A DNA stretch of 64,000 nt from Callorhinus ursinus (lineage: Eukaryota; Chordata; Mammalia; Carnivora; Otariidae), in the NCBI RefSeq assembly GCF_003265705.1, contig NW_020312935.1:8707995-8771994 (forward strand), given 5' to 3'. The notes beneath the pieces were generated by a model. The model was not told where the DNA came from. It was given only the letters and a program-made list of their open reading frames with translations, and did not search any database. Below are positions 45,176-56,569 of the stretch, piece after piece. Positions within the stretch are counted from its first letter, which is position 1; the number at the start of each line of letters is the position of its first letter. Made by a program: the position numbers and the translations under genes.

Positions 45176-47951
45176 TATCCTGTCAGGTTGGCATAAGAAA
45201 ATGTCAAAAGTCCTAATGCTGAACTGTCTTATACTGCCCAATAAATTGGATCTCTGTTGCCTATGATGTGTTTCATCAAACCAGAGGATATATTCCAGAG
45301 AAACAATACTATTTATACCTACCACAATACTATTTATAAACTACCACATTCATACTAATGTGAAATAATCCTGAAGCTGTAACATTCTAAAGTAAGATTA
45401 ACCCTCAGACTGATGCACCACAATATTAATGATTTAAAGAAAAAAAAGAAAGAGAAAGAGAAAGATTTGAGTACAGAGATCATGGGTAAATTAATTTTTG
45501 AGTTCTATCTTCTAAATATAAAAGTTTGGCTCTATCATATAAAATATGGAAAATATTTCCCACTCATTTTTATATAATGATGAACAAAGAATATGATCAT
45601 TTTTGCACAATACTCTAGATTAAATAGATGAGATTGCTTTTCGTGGAAAGCAATGGATATGGGGGCCCAGACAGCTCCATGTCCCATCTGGCAGGATCTA
45701 GGGCTGACAGAATCAATCTTTTGGCCTATTTGCAATCCGTTCAGAAATACCAAAATTCAGGAGTTGGGAAGCTCTGAGCTAGGACACAGAAAATGATTTT
45801 CATACATATGTGGAATTTGAAGCATATAGCTATACTGGGGAGTGAAGTATAAGTTAAAATAAATAACTTAATTAATCAATATATCCACGGATTCATTTAA
45901 TAATCGTAAGTGACTTCTGATCTACTCACTAGATATATGGAAAGAAATAAGATTCGATTCCTGCTTTTGAGGGACTATGGTTTAGAATAGGTCTAATAGA
46001 AATAAAATGCAAGCTTGAAATGAGAGCCACATATATGCTTTACAAATTTAGCAAGATAAAAAAACAGATGATATTAATTCTAATATATATTTTAACCCAG
46101 TATATCCAATACAGTATCATTTCAACATGTAATTAATATTAGTCATCAAGATATTTTGCATCCTTGTTTGTTTTTTATACCAAATCTTTGAAATCCAGTA
46201 ACCACATCTCAGTTTGTACTAGCCATAGTTCCGGTAATGCTCAACTCTAGTGTGTAGCAAATCACATTAAACAGTTCAGGTCTAGAAAGATAAGACAAGC
46301 GTGTAGAAAGATAAGAGTACTAGAAAGGAGGCTAGAGGTGAATGAGGAAATAAAGGAGAAAAGGGTCAAACCTACCTTTCAAGAGCATTCAGCAGTAAAA
46401 TATGCAGATTTCTACCTCCTGTGATAATCTAGAATAGGCCCACTTTCCTTACTCATTTATGTAAGAAGATATTGAGTCAGAGTGTTCTTTTAATTGCCCT
46501 AGGAGTTATGAAGAAAAAAAACATTTTAAGTATGTTTATTTGCTCTTTTTTGCTTTCCTTTTTGCTTTTTATAGATTGCCAAGTGCATTTTAATAATTCC
46601 ATATGAACTAAATGTACAGTATTTTTCATCAAGGAGAGGTCTGTGCCCATCACTTCCCCTACCCCCTACCCAATGATGGGGCAGTGGCAGCTGCCCAGTG
46701 TGTATCCTTGATCCAAGTGTGTAAAATCAGGCAACAAAAATATGGGCCTCCATGAGCAAGAGGAGATCTATCTGTGGGGAAAAGCAGGTGCACGAGAGAC
46801 AGAGAGATAGAAGGAGAAAAGGAGAGAGTTTTAAAATCATTAAGCCCCAAATCTCACAGTCATTTGACTTTCAAATGATTTGGGGATGTTGCTTACTCTG
46901 GGGAAAAAAAAAAAAAGTGACTTACTCATGGTCTTTAAGAAGGGACAGGCTCTAGAACGAGACTAGGCAGTAAAATAAAGCATAATTGACTAAGTGGCTC
47001 AAAGGAAGGGGAGAAATGTCATTCAATAAGTAAAAGTACTAAAAATTCGTGGGTTTCTTATGCCTGGCATTTTAGGATAAGACTGTTCCTTATTTTAAAA
47101 TTGGACTCTTTGGCAGGATTACTCAATATCAGCAGCATTCAAGTTGGCTTTAGAGCCATAATTTAAGGTGTAAATTGAGGTGACCTCAACTAGGATGAAA
47201 TGCCTTTAAAGAAGCTGAGTTATAAAATATGAGCCATTTTCAGGAAATGGAAGACAATTGGGAGCTGTTGAAATGGACCAACAAAAGTGAAAAGGGGAAA
47301 TAAAGAAACAGATTACAGGACAAAAGACTGAGCACCTAATTTAAAACAAAAATGGTTTTCTATGGTTTATGATGAGTGATAAACAGAGTCCACTGTGTGA
47401 CCATAAAAATATATCTTTAGCTCAGAAAATATGAGTCTCACTGTCAGCTTAATGTAGTGATTTAAGTTCATAGCCTTTCTCCTTGAAAGAGTTACAAGGC
47501 TGAAGTTACCATTCTAAATGATGTGCATTTGGAAATTATGAACTATGACCGAGAGGCATTAGTTTTTAGTGCAACTTAATCATGAATTTACCTATTTCCA
47601 GTTATTGTTAAGTTACATATTTCTTAGAGCAGCTAGAGTGCTGGAGTATTAATAGCTATAAAACTTCATTAAACTGGCATTAGACTTCTGAGAAAAACCC
47701 ATAAAACTGGAAAGAAAGCCCAACACTAGAGTTCTGCCTCCTCTGGCTCCAAGTCAACTTTGTTATAATAAAGTCATTCAAAAGACGCAACAAGGAGCCA
47801 AGAGGGTTTACTGAGAAACCTTGTGATGTTATAGCAGGAAATCTCTGATTCACCTAGAAGACTAATGAGCATAAAAACCATAGGAAATCTGAGATAAAGC
47901 TTCCTAAGAAACATTTTAATGGCAAATGGGGATGTTGACTCTATTGGCATA
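45176..47951. other. Long unique stretch
   Basis: No gene. Small items: a 21-bp duplication CAATACTATTTATA at 45304-45345, a GAAA-rich run at 45438-45465, and an old-repeat trace at 45925-46000. The rest is non-repetitive by eye. Confidence 0.35.
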
Positions 47952-48091
47952 TAAAGCAAAAGCAAAAGCAAAAGCAAAAGCAAAAGCAAAAGCAAAACCA
48001 AAAGCAAGGAAGGAAGGAAGGAAGGAAGGAAGGAAGGAAGGAAGGAAGGAAGGAAGGAAGGAAGGAAAGAAAGAGAAAGAAAGAAAAAAAA

Positions 48092-48158
<67 letters not shown>

Positions 48159-48198
48159 GAAGGAAGGAAGGAAGAAAAGAAAGGAAGAAAAAAAAAGG
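47952..48198 (+). repeat. Compound microsatellite (AAAAGC)n-(GGAA)n-(GAAA)n
   Basis: Eight AAAAGC hexamers (one changed) to about 48006, then about 15 GGAA units to 48066, then about 22 GAAA units with an A10 break, then GGAA again from 48157. From 48006 on it is homopurine. Confidence 0.98.
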
Positions 48199-48249
48199 AA
48201 TGGAGACCAAGAACCTACATTTCGGAGTGTGTATTGTTATTAGATGCTC

Positions 48250-48400
48250 TGCAGCCTTGTTATTCAAGCGGTGGTCCATGAGTCTCTGACACCTGTCTCA
48301 TCTGAGAGCTTATTAGAAATGCAGAATCACAACCCTCCTCCTTTGTACAAGATTCCAGGTGATTCTTAAGCACATGAGACCTTAGTCAAGAATCAAAATT
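48250..48400. mobile_element. MER5A-like hAT fossil
   Basis: CAAGCGGTGGTCCATGAGTC, TATTAGAAATGCAGAATCAC and TTCCAGGTGATTCTTAAGCA follow MER5A order. Confidence 0.7.
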
Positions 48401-48443
48401 TCACATCACTTTTGTTTTAAAGATTGGCAATAATTCTGCCAGT

Positions 48444-48924
48444 TGTTACTATAAGGGCCAAAGGCAGACTACCCCAAAATGGGCCACATAGGAATCAACA
48501 TTATTTTGAGTTACAAGCAATCCAAACCCACCAGATTCAGAAAAAGCCTTTACCTCCCCTTCCAACTGCCTGCTTTACCAAGAAGAGAGCTACTAACAGA
48601 TTCCTCTTTACCTAAGAAAGTTATCTGCATAACAGGGCAACCTTTGTTTTCCAAACATCTCTCACCTTCCTGCTAATGGTCTTTCTCCCCTTTGTATCCT
48701 CAGATTCCTACCCCACTCCTTAGCTCATATAAGTATTACATTGCCTGACTATCTTTGGAATGTCCATGTCTGTGTGGATTCCTTGTACATATGCTATTAA
48801 ATCTGATTTTCTCCTGTTACTCTAGCTCATGCCAGTTTGATTCTAAGTCCAGCCAGAAGTATCTTTTTTTTTTTTTTCAGCTAGAAGTATCTTGAAGGGC
48901 AAAGGAATTTCTTCTTCCCCAACA
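48444..48924 (+). mobile_element. Solo LTR, same family as 41537-42080
   Basis: Begins TGTTACTATAAG and ends CCCCAACA. U3-like text is followed by a GCTATTAAATCTG signal region and TTCTCCTGTTACTCTAGCTC. It is inverted relative to its partner 6.4 kb upstream. A tail-only insertion interrupts it at 48866-48882. Confidence 0.72.
48866..48882 (-). mobile_element. Tail-only retroposon insertion
   Basis: T12 plus CAGCT (an A tail on the minus strand with 5 extra bases) lies between two exact copies of AGAAGTATCTT (48855-48865 and 48883-48893). Confidence 0.75.
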
Positions 48925-48929
48925 TGACC

Positions 48930-49000
48930 CTCATTTCAGAGACAGGAAAACAGAAACTCTAAGAACTGCCCAAAGTTGCTCTGCTAGCCAACTGTAGAAA
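48930..49000 (-). repeat. MIR fragment
   Basis: CTCATTTCAGAGACAGGAAA and GAACTGCCCAAAGTTGCTC. Confidence 0.65.
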
Positions 49001-49110
49001 ATGCAATTCTAATTTAACTCATTCAAATTCCTCTGAAAAAAAAAAGTAGAAATGCAATTCCAACTTAAATCATTCAAGTTCAAAAAAAATAAAATCATTC
49101 AAATTCCTCT
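48994..49110 (+). repeat. Local duplications separated by A runs
   Basis: GTAGAAA(A)TGCAATTC blocks start at 48994 and 49046 (period 52). A third partial copy, ATCATTCAAATTCCTCT, starts at 49094. A10 and A8 runs lie between copies. Confidence 0.85.
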
Positions 49111-49799
49111 AAAATAAGTCTTTTTTTTGCTTTGCAATATACATATATATATTACATATATTTTATAGTTATCAGTAAACTAAAACAAACAAAAAAAGAT
49201 TCATCAGATTGTGTTTCATTTGTTCTCATTTGCTTTTCTCATTTGCATAGAGTGCCTACCAGTTGCTTAATAAAGTGGTGTTGGATTATGAGTTTATTTG
49301 TGGAGTACTTGTTCTGTGTCCAGTGCTTTCTAAAATATACCCAGTCTCCCAGGATGATGGACAGACAGATGGCTTAAAATCTAAAATCGAAGTGAGACCA
49401 ACACTTTGAAGAAAAAGATTGAAAAGAAAAAAAGATTTAAAATCAGCAAAAATCACCAAAAACACTTTTTTTTTTTTTATAGAGCCAAGGGGGAAAAATC
49501 GTCATTGTCCAAAGCAATCTGTCAGTCTAAAAATGGAGGTGGGGATATCAAAGGGAAAACAAACAAACAAAAAAGACTATGATAAATTAGCTCCACCAAA
49601 ATTTCAAATCTTCTTTAGACAAGACATTGACTTGTTGATTTTCCTAAAGCAGCATGATTGCTGACAGTTAAGGGCTGGATAATAGCTAGCTAACCAATTA
49701 TCTCCCCTCTCCCCACCACAGTCTTGCTGAAAATTCTAGCACAAAGCATGGAAGCTTGGGGTGATGACAGTAAAATGGAGCTGGTGAAGAATCATATTA
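49111..49799. other. Unassigned unique sequence
   Basis: AT-rich with T and A runs. No gene. Confidence 0.3.
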
Positions 49800-50350
49800 T
49801 GTTGGTATGGTAGATTAATGGCAGATATGGACCCTTGTTTCTCCTCTCTTCATAAGGTATAGTCTAGTTTCCCTCACTCTGAGTCTGAGATGACCTTAGC
49901 TGTTTGTTTGACCAGTAGCAAGTGATGTTCTGGGACTCTGACACCAGGTTATAGAACTTCTGCAGCTTGCAACAGGGGCTTTTGAACTCACAGAGAGCCC
50001 TGGGTGGCCAAGGAAAAGGCTGAACTGCCTACCACTGCCTGTGGGGGGAGGCCACATGTAGGTGCTTTGGTTGACAGTCCCAGCTAAGCCCAGCTTTCTG
50101 TCACTTCCCCCTCCTGGCCCCAAAGCACCAAATACCAGGGTGAAGGTATACTGCACCCTAGAGTCTGCTAGCTGAATACCAGTAAATGGCCTTTACAATT
50201 GCTCACCAATTTCAACTCCTGATCCACAAATTTATGAAATACAAAACCATGGCTATTGTTTTAAACCAGTTACTTAGTTGGGGAGTAATTTTTGTTTTGC
50301 TTTGTTTTTGTTTGTTTGTCTTTATGAAATAGATAACTAGAACATCTGGA
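49800..50350 (+). repeat. Ancient interspersed repeat, family not named
   Basis: The end TCCTGATCCACAAATTTATG, TTTTAAACCAGTTACTTAG, TTGGGGAGTAATTTTTG and ATAGATAACTAGAACA match a widespread mammalian repeat with a polyadenylation-like end. The name is uncertain. Confidence 0.5.
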
Positions 50351-51511
50351 ATAACCAAATCTATTTATAAAAAAAGCTTTTATTCCAGATCCAGTTTCAT
50401 CATTATGTTCATAGCAAAAGAAATCAAATAAATTTGCTAAGGAATAGACTTACTTTGCAAACATGTCAGGAAATTTCAGAAATGTGTGAATTGATTATGT
50501 GGTAAACAACTAGTCAAGAATCCCAACCTTTGTTCATTGCCAAGTGTGCATTTAAAGTGAGAGATGATGGCCCTCCCTCCCCAAAAATGGAGCAACACAA
50601 GATTCAATGCAAGAAGCTACTAGTCTATGCAGATGATTTAAAGCTTCCAACACTTCCTTTATGCACAGAGCACCTTGAGTGTTCCAAAGCAATTAACTGC
50701 AAAGATAACTACAGATGAAATGAACCAGAATGTTGGATTTATCTTCATGTACAGTTTTCCATGTAGTAAAATCTCTCCCATTTGTCTCTGCTCCTTTGAC
50801 ATTAGATTGATCAGTTAACTAGCTTTAGAAGCAAAAGATCAACTGGTTGACAAATTGTTCCCCTTGACTTCAAGCACACCGAGGCCTACATTTTAGGCCT
50901 AATGATTTTAAATCACTCTTCTCGTTACAACAAAATGCATGATGTGACTTAATCAAATCTTTAAGCAGTTTGTAAAACATGGTTTGTTTGTGTATGTCAA
51001 AGGCATTAGGGTAATAAATGCATGTGGAGTGGATGCAGGTCATAATGTCTTCTATGTGCACTATGCACGTGCAGGATTCTATTGAATTAAACAGACATCC
51101 TTGCTAACCAAGAGACCACGTAAATGGACTCAGCTATAAATTAGGCAGAGCTCATTAGCCTGCCTTTCTGGGGGAAATGCATTCCTTTTTGTGGAACAGA
51201 GTGAAATAAGATCTCAAGGGCTCACATAATAAGAAAATGGAAGAGTCTACCTGGTAAAAGCAAAGCACCCAATGATTTAAATATGATTCATCCATCAATT
51301 TTGGCTCCTGTTCAAGGACTTGAATATTAATAATCATAATAATATCATCTGTTTGTTGTGAAATATTAGTAAGGCTATCATGGGTATAATTATTATTATT
51401 AACATCAGCAATTACAGTTCTCTTTAAGTGGGTTTTCTTAAAAACATAAGAATGCAGACAACTTTTATAATCTAATAAAAGTTAGGGACTTTTTACCAAG
51501 AAAAAGAACGG
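50351..51511. other. Unique sequence with a candidate noncoding element
   Basis: 50860-51180 is free of repeats and ORFs. It carries CACGTG (51066-51071), the inverted pair GTGCA/TGCAC (51056-51068) and several TAAT-type motifs. Confidence 0.4.
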
Positions 51512-51611
51512 TCACATGCAGAAGAACACTCACACTGTCAAAGGGTTTACATATATGTAAACTTCACATGCAAAAAAACACACTGTTAAAGGGTTTACAT
51601 ATGTGTAAACT
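51512..51611 (+). repeat. Tandem duplication containing a palindrome
   Basis: Unit 1 51512-51563 and unit 2 51564-51611 both begin TCACATGCA. Unit 1 holds the perfect 18-bp palindrome GTTTACATATATGTAAAC (51545-51562); unit 2 has one base changed (51593-51610). Confidence 0.95.
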
Positions 51612-51719
51612 TCATCTAAGGACTTCCTGGGAGGGGTTTTTGGTTTCTAGGTTAAGAATCTCAGGCTATGTGCATAAACAGAGCCAGGCTTTTAATATAA
51701 TGTTTCTTTCATTAATCAA

Positions 51720-51845
51720 CGCCACATGTTAGATGTTACTATCTTCATTTTAGTGTCGGGAAAACTGAGTCTCTAGGGGTAAATAGGTGAAGGAATTGGG
51801 TTTGAATGTCATGTTTATCTGTTTTCAAAGCCCTTGGTCTGTGGA
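51720..51845 (-). repeat. MIR fragment
   Basis: TATCTTCATTTTAGTGTCGG, GAAAACTGAGTCTCTAGGGG and GGGTTTGAATGTCATG. Confidence 0.65.
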
Positions 51846-51892
51846 ATAATGTAATTAAATCAGGGCAGGCATCTTTCTTTGAATTACTGTTT

Positions 51893-52085
51893 GTTTGTTT
51901 TTTAATTTTATTTATTTGACAGAGACAGACACAGTGAGAGAGGGAACACAAGCAGGGGGAGTGGGAGAGGGAGAAGCAGGCTTCCCGCTGAGCAGGGAGC
52001 CTGATGCGGAACTCGATCCCAGGACCCTGGGAACATGACCTGAGCCAAAGGCAGATGCTTAACGACTGAGCCACCCAGGTGCCCC
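51893..52085 (-). mobile_element. Can-SINE
   Basis: Reverse copy with body GAGAGAGGGAACACAAGCAG. Target duplication TGAAT(T/C)ACTGTTT at 51880-51892 and 52086-52098. Confidence 0.97.
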
Positions 52086-52098
52086 TGAATCACTGTTT

Positions 52099-53039
52099 TA
52101 TGGGAAATTCTAACTCCTCCTCTTTGTTGAGATTGAGGGAAAAATGGAGATGGGTAATGCACCTCTCCTAATTCCCAGATACTGGAAAATTGCCACATGT
52201 TTCAGTGGAAAAAAAAAATGAGGAAAAAAATATATATACTCATTCCTATCTTATACATATATAAGTTGTCAGTAGTCAGTAGATGATTATAGCTGATCAT
52301 TTATTTGTTTGTACTGGCTAAGTTTTTTCCTTTTTCTATAGATCTTATTTTTCTCATCTATAAAAAAGAAGATGCTAAATGTTTTAAGCTCTGTGCAGTC
52401 ATAAAACTGCCAGAGTTTTGAAATATAAATTGGGGCACAGGACTGGGAAGGAAGGAAGGAGGTGGAGGTGGGGGGAGGGAGAGTGAGAGGGAAAGAATGT
52501 AAAAGAAAAAGAGATTTAGCAGCGAATACTGAGATCTATCCCAGGTTTGTGCTGTGGGCTTTCCATCAGACAAAACTCCCAGTCTCAGGCATTGCCAGCA
52601 CCACTGCAAGCATCTGTTTTTTGTGGACAAGGCTGTGTCCACTCTGAATAACAGAAATATAGTTTTTTTTTTTTATTATTTCTCCCTTATGGTCTTATAA
52701 CTTATATCTGAACCAGGGTAAACACTTTCTTCTACACTTTGCAATAACATTATTAGCACATATAAATCTACGTGGTGGGGAATCTCATGATTAATCAGCC
52801 CTTTCTACCCCGGACTTGGGTGAAGAAGTGACATGTAGTTCCCTTGGTGTTTTAGATGACATTTACTTTTTACAAGCTCTTTTCGAAAACTAGGTTGTTG
52901 GGTTCTTTTTGTAATTACTATAATAATTATAGATATTCATGAAAAAATGAAATGCATTAGAATGAAAATCAGTTAAATAATAAAAGTCACTCTATCAATG
53001 CCTTATACCAGTTCCAGTTTCTAGAAGCACCACTGTTAA
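52099..53039. other. Unique sequence
   Basis: 52446-52500 is a short purine-rich run (GGAAGGAAGGA, then GGTGGAGGTGGGGGGAGGGA). No gene is seen. Confidence 0.35.
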
Positions 53040-53760
53040 GAATATCTTGCACATGTAGGCCCATCTCTCCACTATCATAATTTATATATAACTAGAAATA
53101 ATGGTTTGTTATAAGCAAGTATATCAAAAAGTAAACACATACTGTGCAACATTTAAAATTATATACTTTAAGCAAATTCCCATATTTATATATATATATT
53201 TTTAGAAGATTTTATTCATTTAGTTGACAGAGAAAGAGAGACAGAGTTCACAAGCAGGGGGAGAGGCAGAGGAAGAGGGAGAAGCAGGCTCCCAGCTGAG
53301 CAGGGAGCCCGATGTGGGGCTCGATCCCAGGACCCTGGCATCACGACCTGAGCCAAAGGCAGACACCTAACTGACTGAGCCACCCAGGTGCCCCTCCCAT
53401 ATTTATAAACAAAGACTTGTTCCATTCTTTTTACTGACTGCATACAATTCCATTATAGCTATTGCATTATTTATTTGGTCCACTATTGAGGATCCTTTAA
53501 AATGTTCTTCCTAGAACTTTCCTATTACAACAAATACTTCAGTAAACATCCTTGTGTGATACCCTTTGTACACCTGAGTGAGTGAATGTAGTGTACAGAT
53601 TTCTATAAAAATGGCTGGGTCAAAAATGTATTCTGTCTTCAGAAATATATATACATATATTCATTTGAACTATTGACAGATATTGCTAAATTGCCTTGCA
53701 AGTTTTTGTACCAATTTTCATTTCAACTAACCAGGTAAAGCAGTGACTATTTTCCCACTT
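53040..53760 (-). mobile_element. Old L1 fragment split by a SINE
   Basis: On the complement it reads an old L1 ORF2 end: TACAACAAATACTTCAGTAA, AAAATGGCTGGGTCAAAAAT, TTGCTAAATTGCCTTGCAAG and TGTACCAATTTTCATTTCAA are the reversed standard blocks. Boundaries are approximate. Confidence 0.65.
53191..53394 (-). mobile_element. Can-SINE nested in old L1
   Basis: Target duplication TCCCATATTTATA at 53178-53190 and 53395-53407, perfect 13 bp. Confidence 0.97.
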
Positions 53761-55480
53761 GGTCAAAATCCAGCATTACCAACTTTTTTCATGCATAGCC
53801 AGTGATATTAGTAAATTATGGCATCTTAATGATTTCTACTATTTCTTCACTGTTTTAATGCATCCCCCATTCCCTTCACCTCTTAATAATTGTCAAATAT
53901 CTATGTTTCTATTTTCCAGTCATTGTTTTAGAACAATCGTTACTTCTGGAGCACTGCTTCTATTTGCTGATTGTAATTTACACAGGAAGAATTATCCTTT
54001 TAGATCTTACAATTTCCATATTACTCTCTCTCTCATTTATTTAGGCTGTTGCTTGCTAATATATTCATTTATATTCCATCCATTTCCAAGGCTGATTTGA
54101 AGTGGCATATGATAAAATAGCAGGTATAAAGAAAAATAGCATTGAAATGGAAGGAAAAAATATCCTTAAAAAATTAATATTGTGACTTTAGCAGTAAATC
54201 TAGTTTTGGGATTCCTAGATATCAAGGCCAAAGGAGCAGTCGATGTTTTGATGAATGCATAGCCTATAGAAACAGAAAGCATATTAGTTCATATGGAGAT
54301 AAACCTTTTTTCCAATGCTCAATTATTTAATGAATGTTTCAGGTAGACATTAACAATAGAACACGCTGTGTACTCAAAACTTACTGGCCACATAAAGCAG
54401 AGATTTTCTTTATAGGACTGTTTTAAAAAAAGAGAGAAATACAACCTGAAAATACCATTCAAAAGGCATTTCTGTAAGACAGAAGAAGCTTAGCTATTAC
54501 AATAAGATATGAACTTGAATATAAATCATTTTTATTATATTTAATATATTCCCTAAATGCATAGACTCACTGCTATTGTTATATTGAATTTTAGGTCTAA
54601 AGAGAAAAAGAAATGTGAAATATGTTTAATTGTCTGAGCAAAGGAATGCTGATGATAATTATGATTTATCCTCATACAAATTGTAGTTGCCCCTTTTTGC
54701 CATTTGTATCTGATATCATTTTTTTTTCCCTTGCAGTAACACAAGAACTTCAGGTAAACTAACTGAGAGAAATTTGGGAACATAAATAATATTTCCCAGC
54801 ATTAATTCAGTATAATCCCACCTACCAACTAAATGACATCACCATACCAATTCATCAATCCTGTGTTGGTATTATTTTCATGAGACAGATCTCATGTTCG
54901 TTCCCTAATCACATAGGTCTCAGTGTTCCCTGATGAATGCCCTGCTCCTTTTTTCTCCAATATATTTATCTTTTGATACTTTTCTATGTGCTGGATGAAG
55001 AAAATGTTGACTTTATACTGAATGGCAACTGTAGGAAAAACTAGGCTGAAAACCCAAATAAATTGAATTCTACCATTTGACAAATAACTTTTTTTTAAAG
55101 CCACATTTATCTGTACCCATTGTACCCATTGGAGAGAGTCCAAACTCTCCACCCCTTTGCTTTTATTTATTACTACTCCCCATGTACCACTCCAATCATT
55201 CTGGACTACTTGTCTTCTGAAAATACATGGCATTCCTGCCTTCTAGATTTTTCTCCTGCTAGAATTTCCACTGAATGATTTTTGCCTAAAGCCCTCATAT
55301 GCTGAATCAACAATTTGTATTTTATTTCGTATGCATGTCTTATAAAAATCTATTGACTTGATCATCTCTTTCAACTGATGAATATATATATGAATATACA
55401 TATGAATATATACTTCTGAATGTATCTAGTATAAGATCCTATGAGTTTAGCAAGCACTAAATAAATATTTCCTAAACAAA
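53761..55480. other. Unique AT-rich sequence
   Basis: The 113-codon ORFs at 53759-54100 (+) and 54892-55233 (-) have no recognisable motif. 55380-55412 has short ATATATGAATATACATATG-type repeats. No gene is supported. Confidence 0.35.
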
Positions 55481-55493
55481 TAAATTAATCTTT

Positions 55494-55704
55494 TTTTTCT
55501 TAAAGATTTATTTATCTGAGAGAGAGAGAGAGGGTGCACATGAGTAGGGGGAGAAGCAAAGGGAGAGGTAGAGAGAGAATCTCAAGTAGACTCCCCAATA
55601 AGTGCTGAGCCCGACACAGGGCTCAATCTCACAACCCACGAGATCATGGCCTGAGCCGAAACCAACACTCAGATGCTTAACCAGCTGAGCCACCCAGGAG
55701 CCCC
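55494..55704 (-). mobile_element. Can-SINE, older subtype
   Basis: Reverse copy with divergent body (GGGTGCACATGAGTAGGGGG) and head GAAACCAACACTCAGATGC. Target duplication TAAATTAATCTTT at 55481-55493 and 55705-55717. Confidence 0.96.
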
Positions 55705-55729
55705 TAAATTAATCTTTCTTAAACAAATA

Positions 55730-55870
55730 AATAATAGAAACTTTTCAGTCACTCATCAGGCATTTGTTCCTAACTGTGCCATGTATGATGGGAGGTTCTA
55801 CAGATGCAGTGATGGCTATAGACAATCCCTGCCTCAAGAAGCCTGAGTGGGAAGCTTTGTCCACATACTC
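55730..55870 (+). repeat. Ancient dispersed repeat trace
   Basis: AACTGTGCCATGTATGATGG, CAGATGCAGTGATGGCTATA and ATCCCTGCCTCAAGAAGCC resemble the old repeat seen at 36691. Confidence 0.4.
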
Positions 55871-56158
55871 AGAGCATACTGAAGGAAGGTAGCAATGCTA
55901 GAATAGAGACACACTTAGGCCTCTCTGAAGTCGCCTAGGGCGGGATACATGCATCTTCATATATGTTCAGTGTTTCACAGAGGAAGTGATAATGAAAGAT
56001 GAACAGGCATCTGACGGTTGAACAGAGAGGGTTACACTGGACAGAAGTAATAGTGTAGCCACTCACACAGAGGCCTTAAATCCATAGTAAGAGGAACATA
56101 CACTCACAGATTTTCACACATGGAAAGGAGATAAATAATCCACCTAAGCTATTAGTGG
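55871..56158. other. Unassigned unique sequence
   Basis: Nothing recognised before the tandem duplication. Confidence 0.3.
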
Positions 56159-56266
56159 TAGATTCATATGTTACCACTCCTAGGGTTACTTGCAAAAGGA
56201 AACACAACAGGATAGATTCATGTGTTACCACTCCTAGGGTTACTTGCAAAAGGAAACACAAAAGGA
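56159..56266 (+). repeat. 54-bp tandem duplication, two copies
   Basis: 56159-56212 and 56213-56266 are identical except at two or three positions. Each starts TAGATTCAT and contains CCACTCCTAGGGTTACTTGC. It is recent by its low divergence. Confidence 0.97.
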
Positions 56267-56569
56267 TAATCTGAAATGGAAATAGATCAGACACAATTAT
56301 AAACTGTACAGTATTTACTAATCAGAGGCTAATGTACTAACTTAAGAATTTATATTTGGACTGTTTACTCAAAAAAAATAATTGAGGGGATAACCAATTA
56401 GAGAGGCCAATGGTCAAGTAAATTTGAGAGATTCGACTGTATGGAGTTAAATGCACTTTTCACTGGACAATGAAGTATTTAGAAATACTCCTCTTCACCT
56501 TTACTATTGCACATTTAGCCCAACCCCTGTCTTATAACATCTGGGTTAAGTACGATAACTTTGGAACTC

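Noticed and set aside
47926..48279. ORFs of 105 and 112 codons on opposite strands
   Set aside because: They are translations of the compound microsatellite (Lys/Glu/Arg or Phe/Leu/Ser runs), not genes.
41537..48924. A provirus bounded by two LTRs
   Set aside because: The LTRs are in opposite orientation and no gag, pol or env sequence lies between them; they are separate solo LTRs.
54892..55233. 113-codon antisense ORF
   Set aside because: No family motif, no splice context and average intergenic composition; best explained as chance.
56159..56266. Protein repeat in the antisense ORF at 56076-56294
   Set aside because: The 54-bp period is a multiple of three by coincidence, so the duplication is read as repeated peptide; nothing else supports coding.
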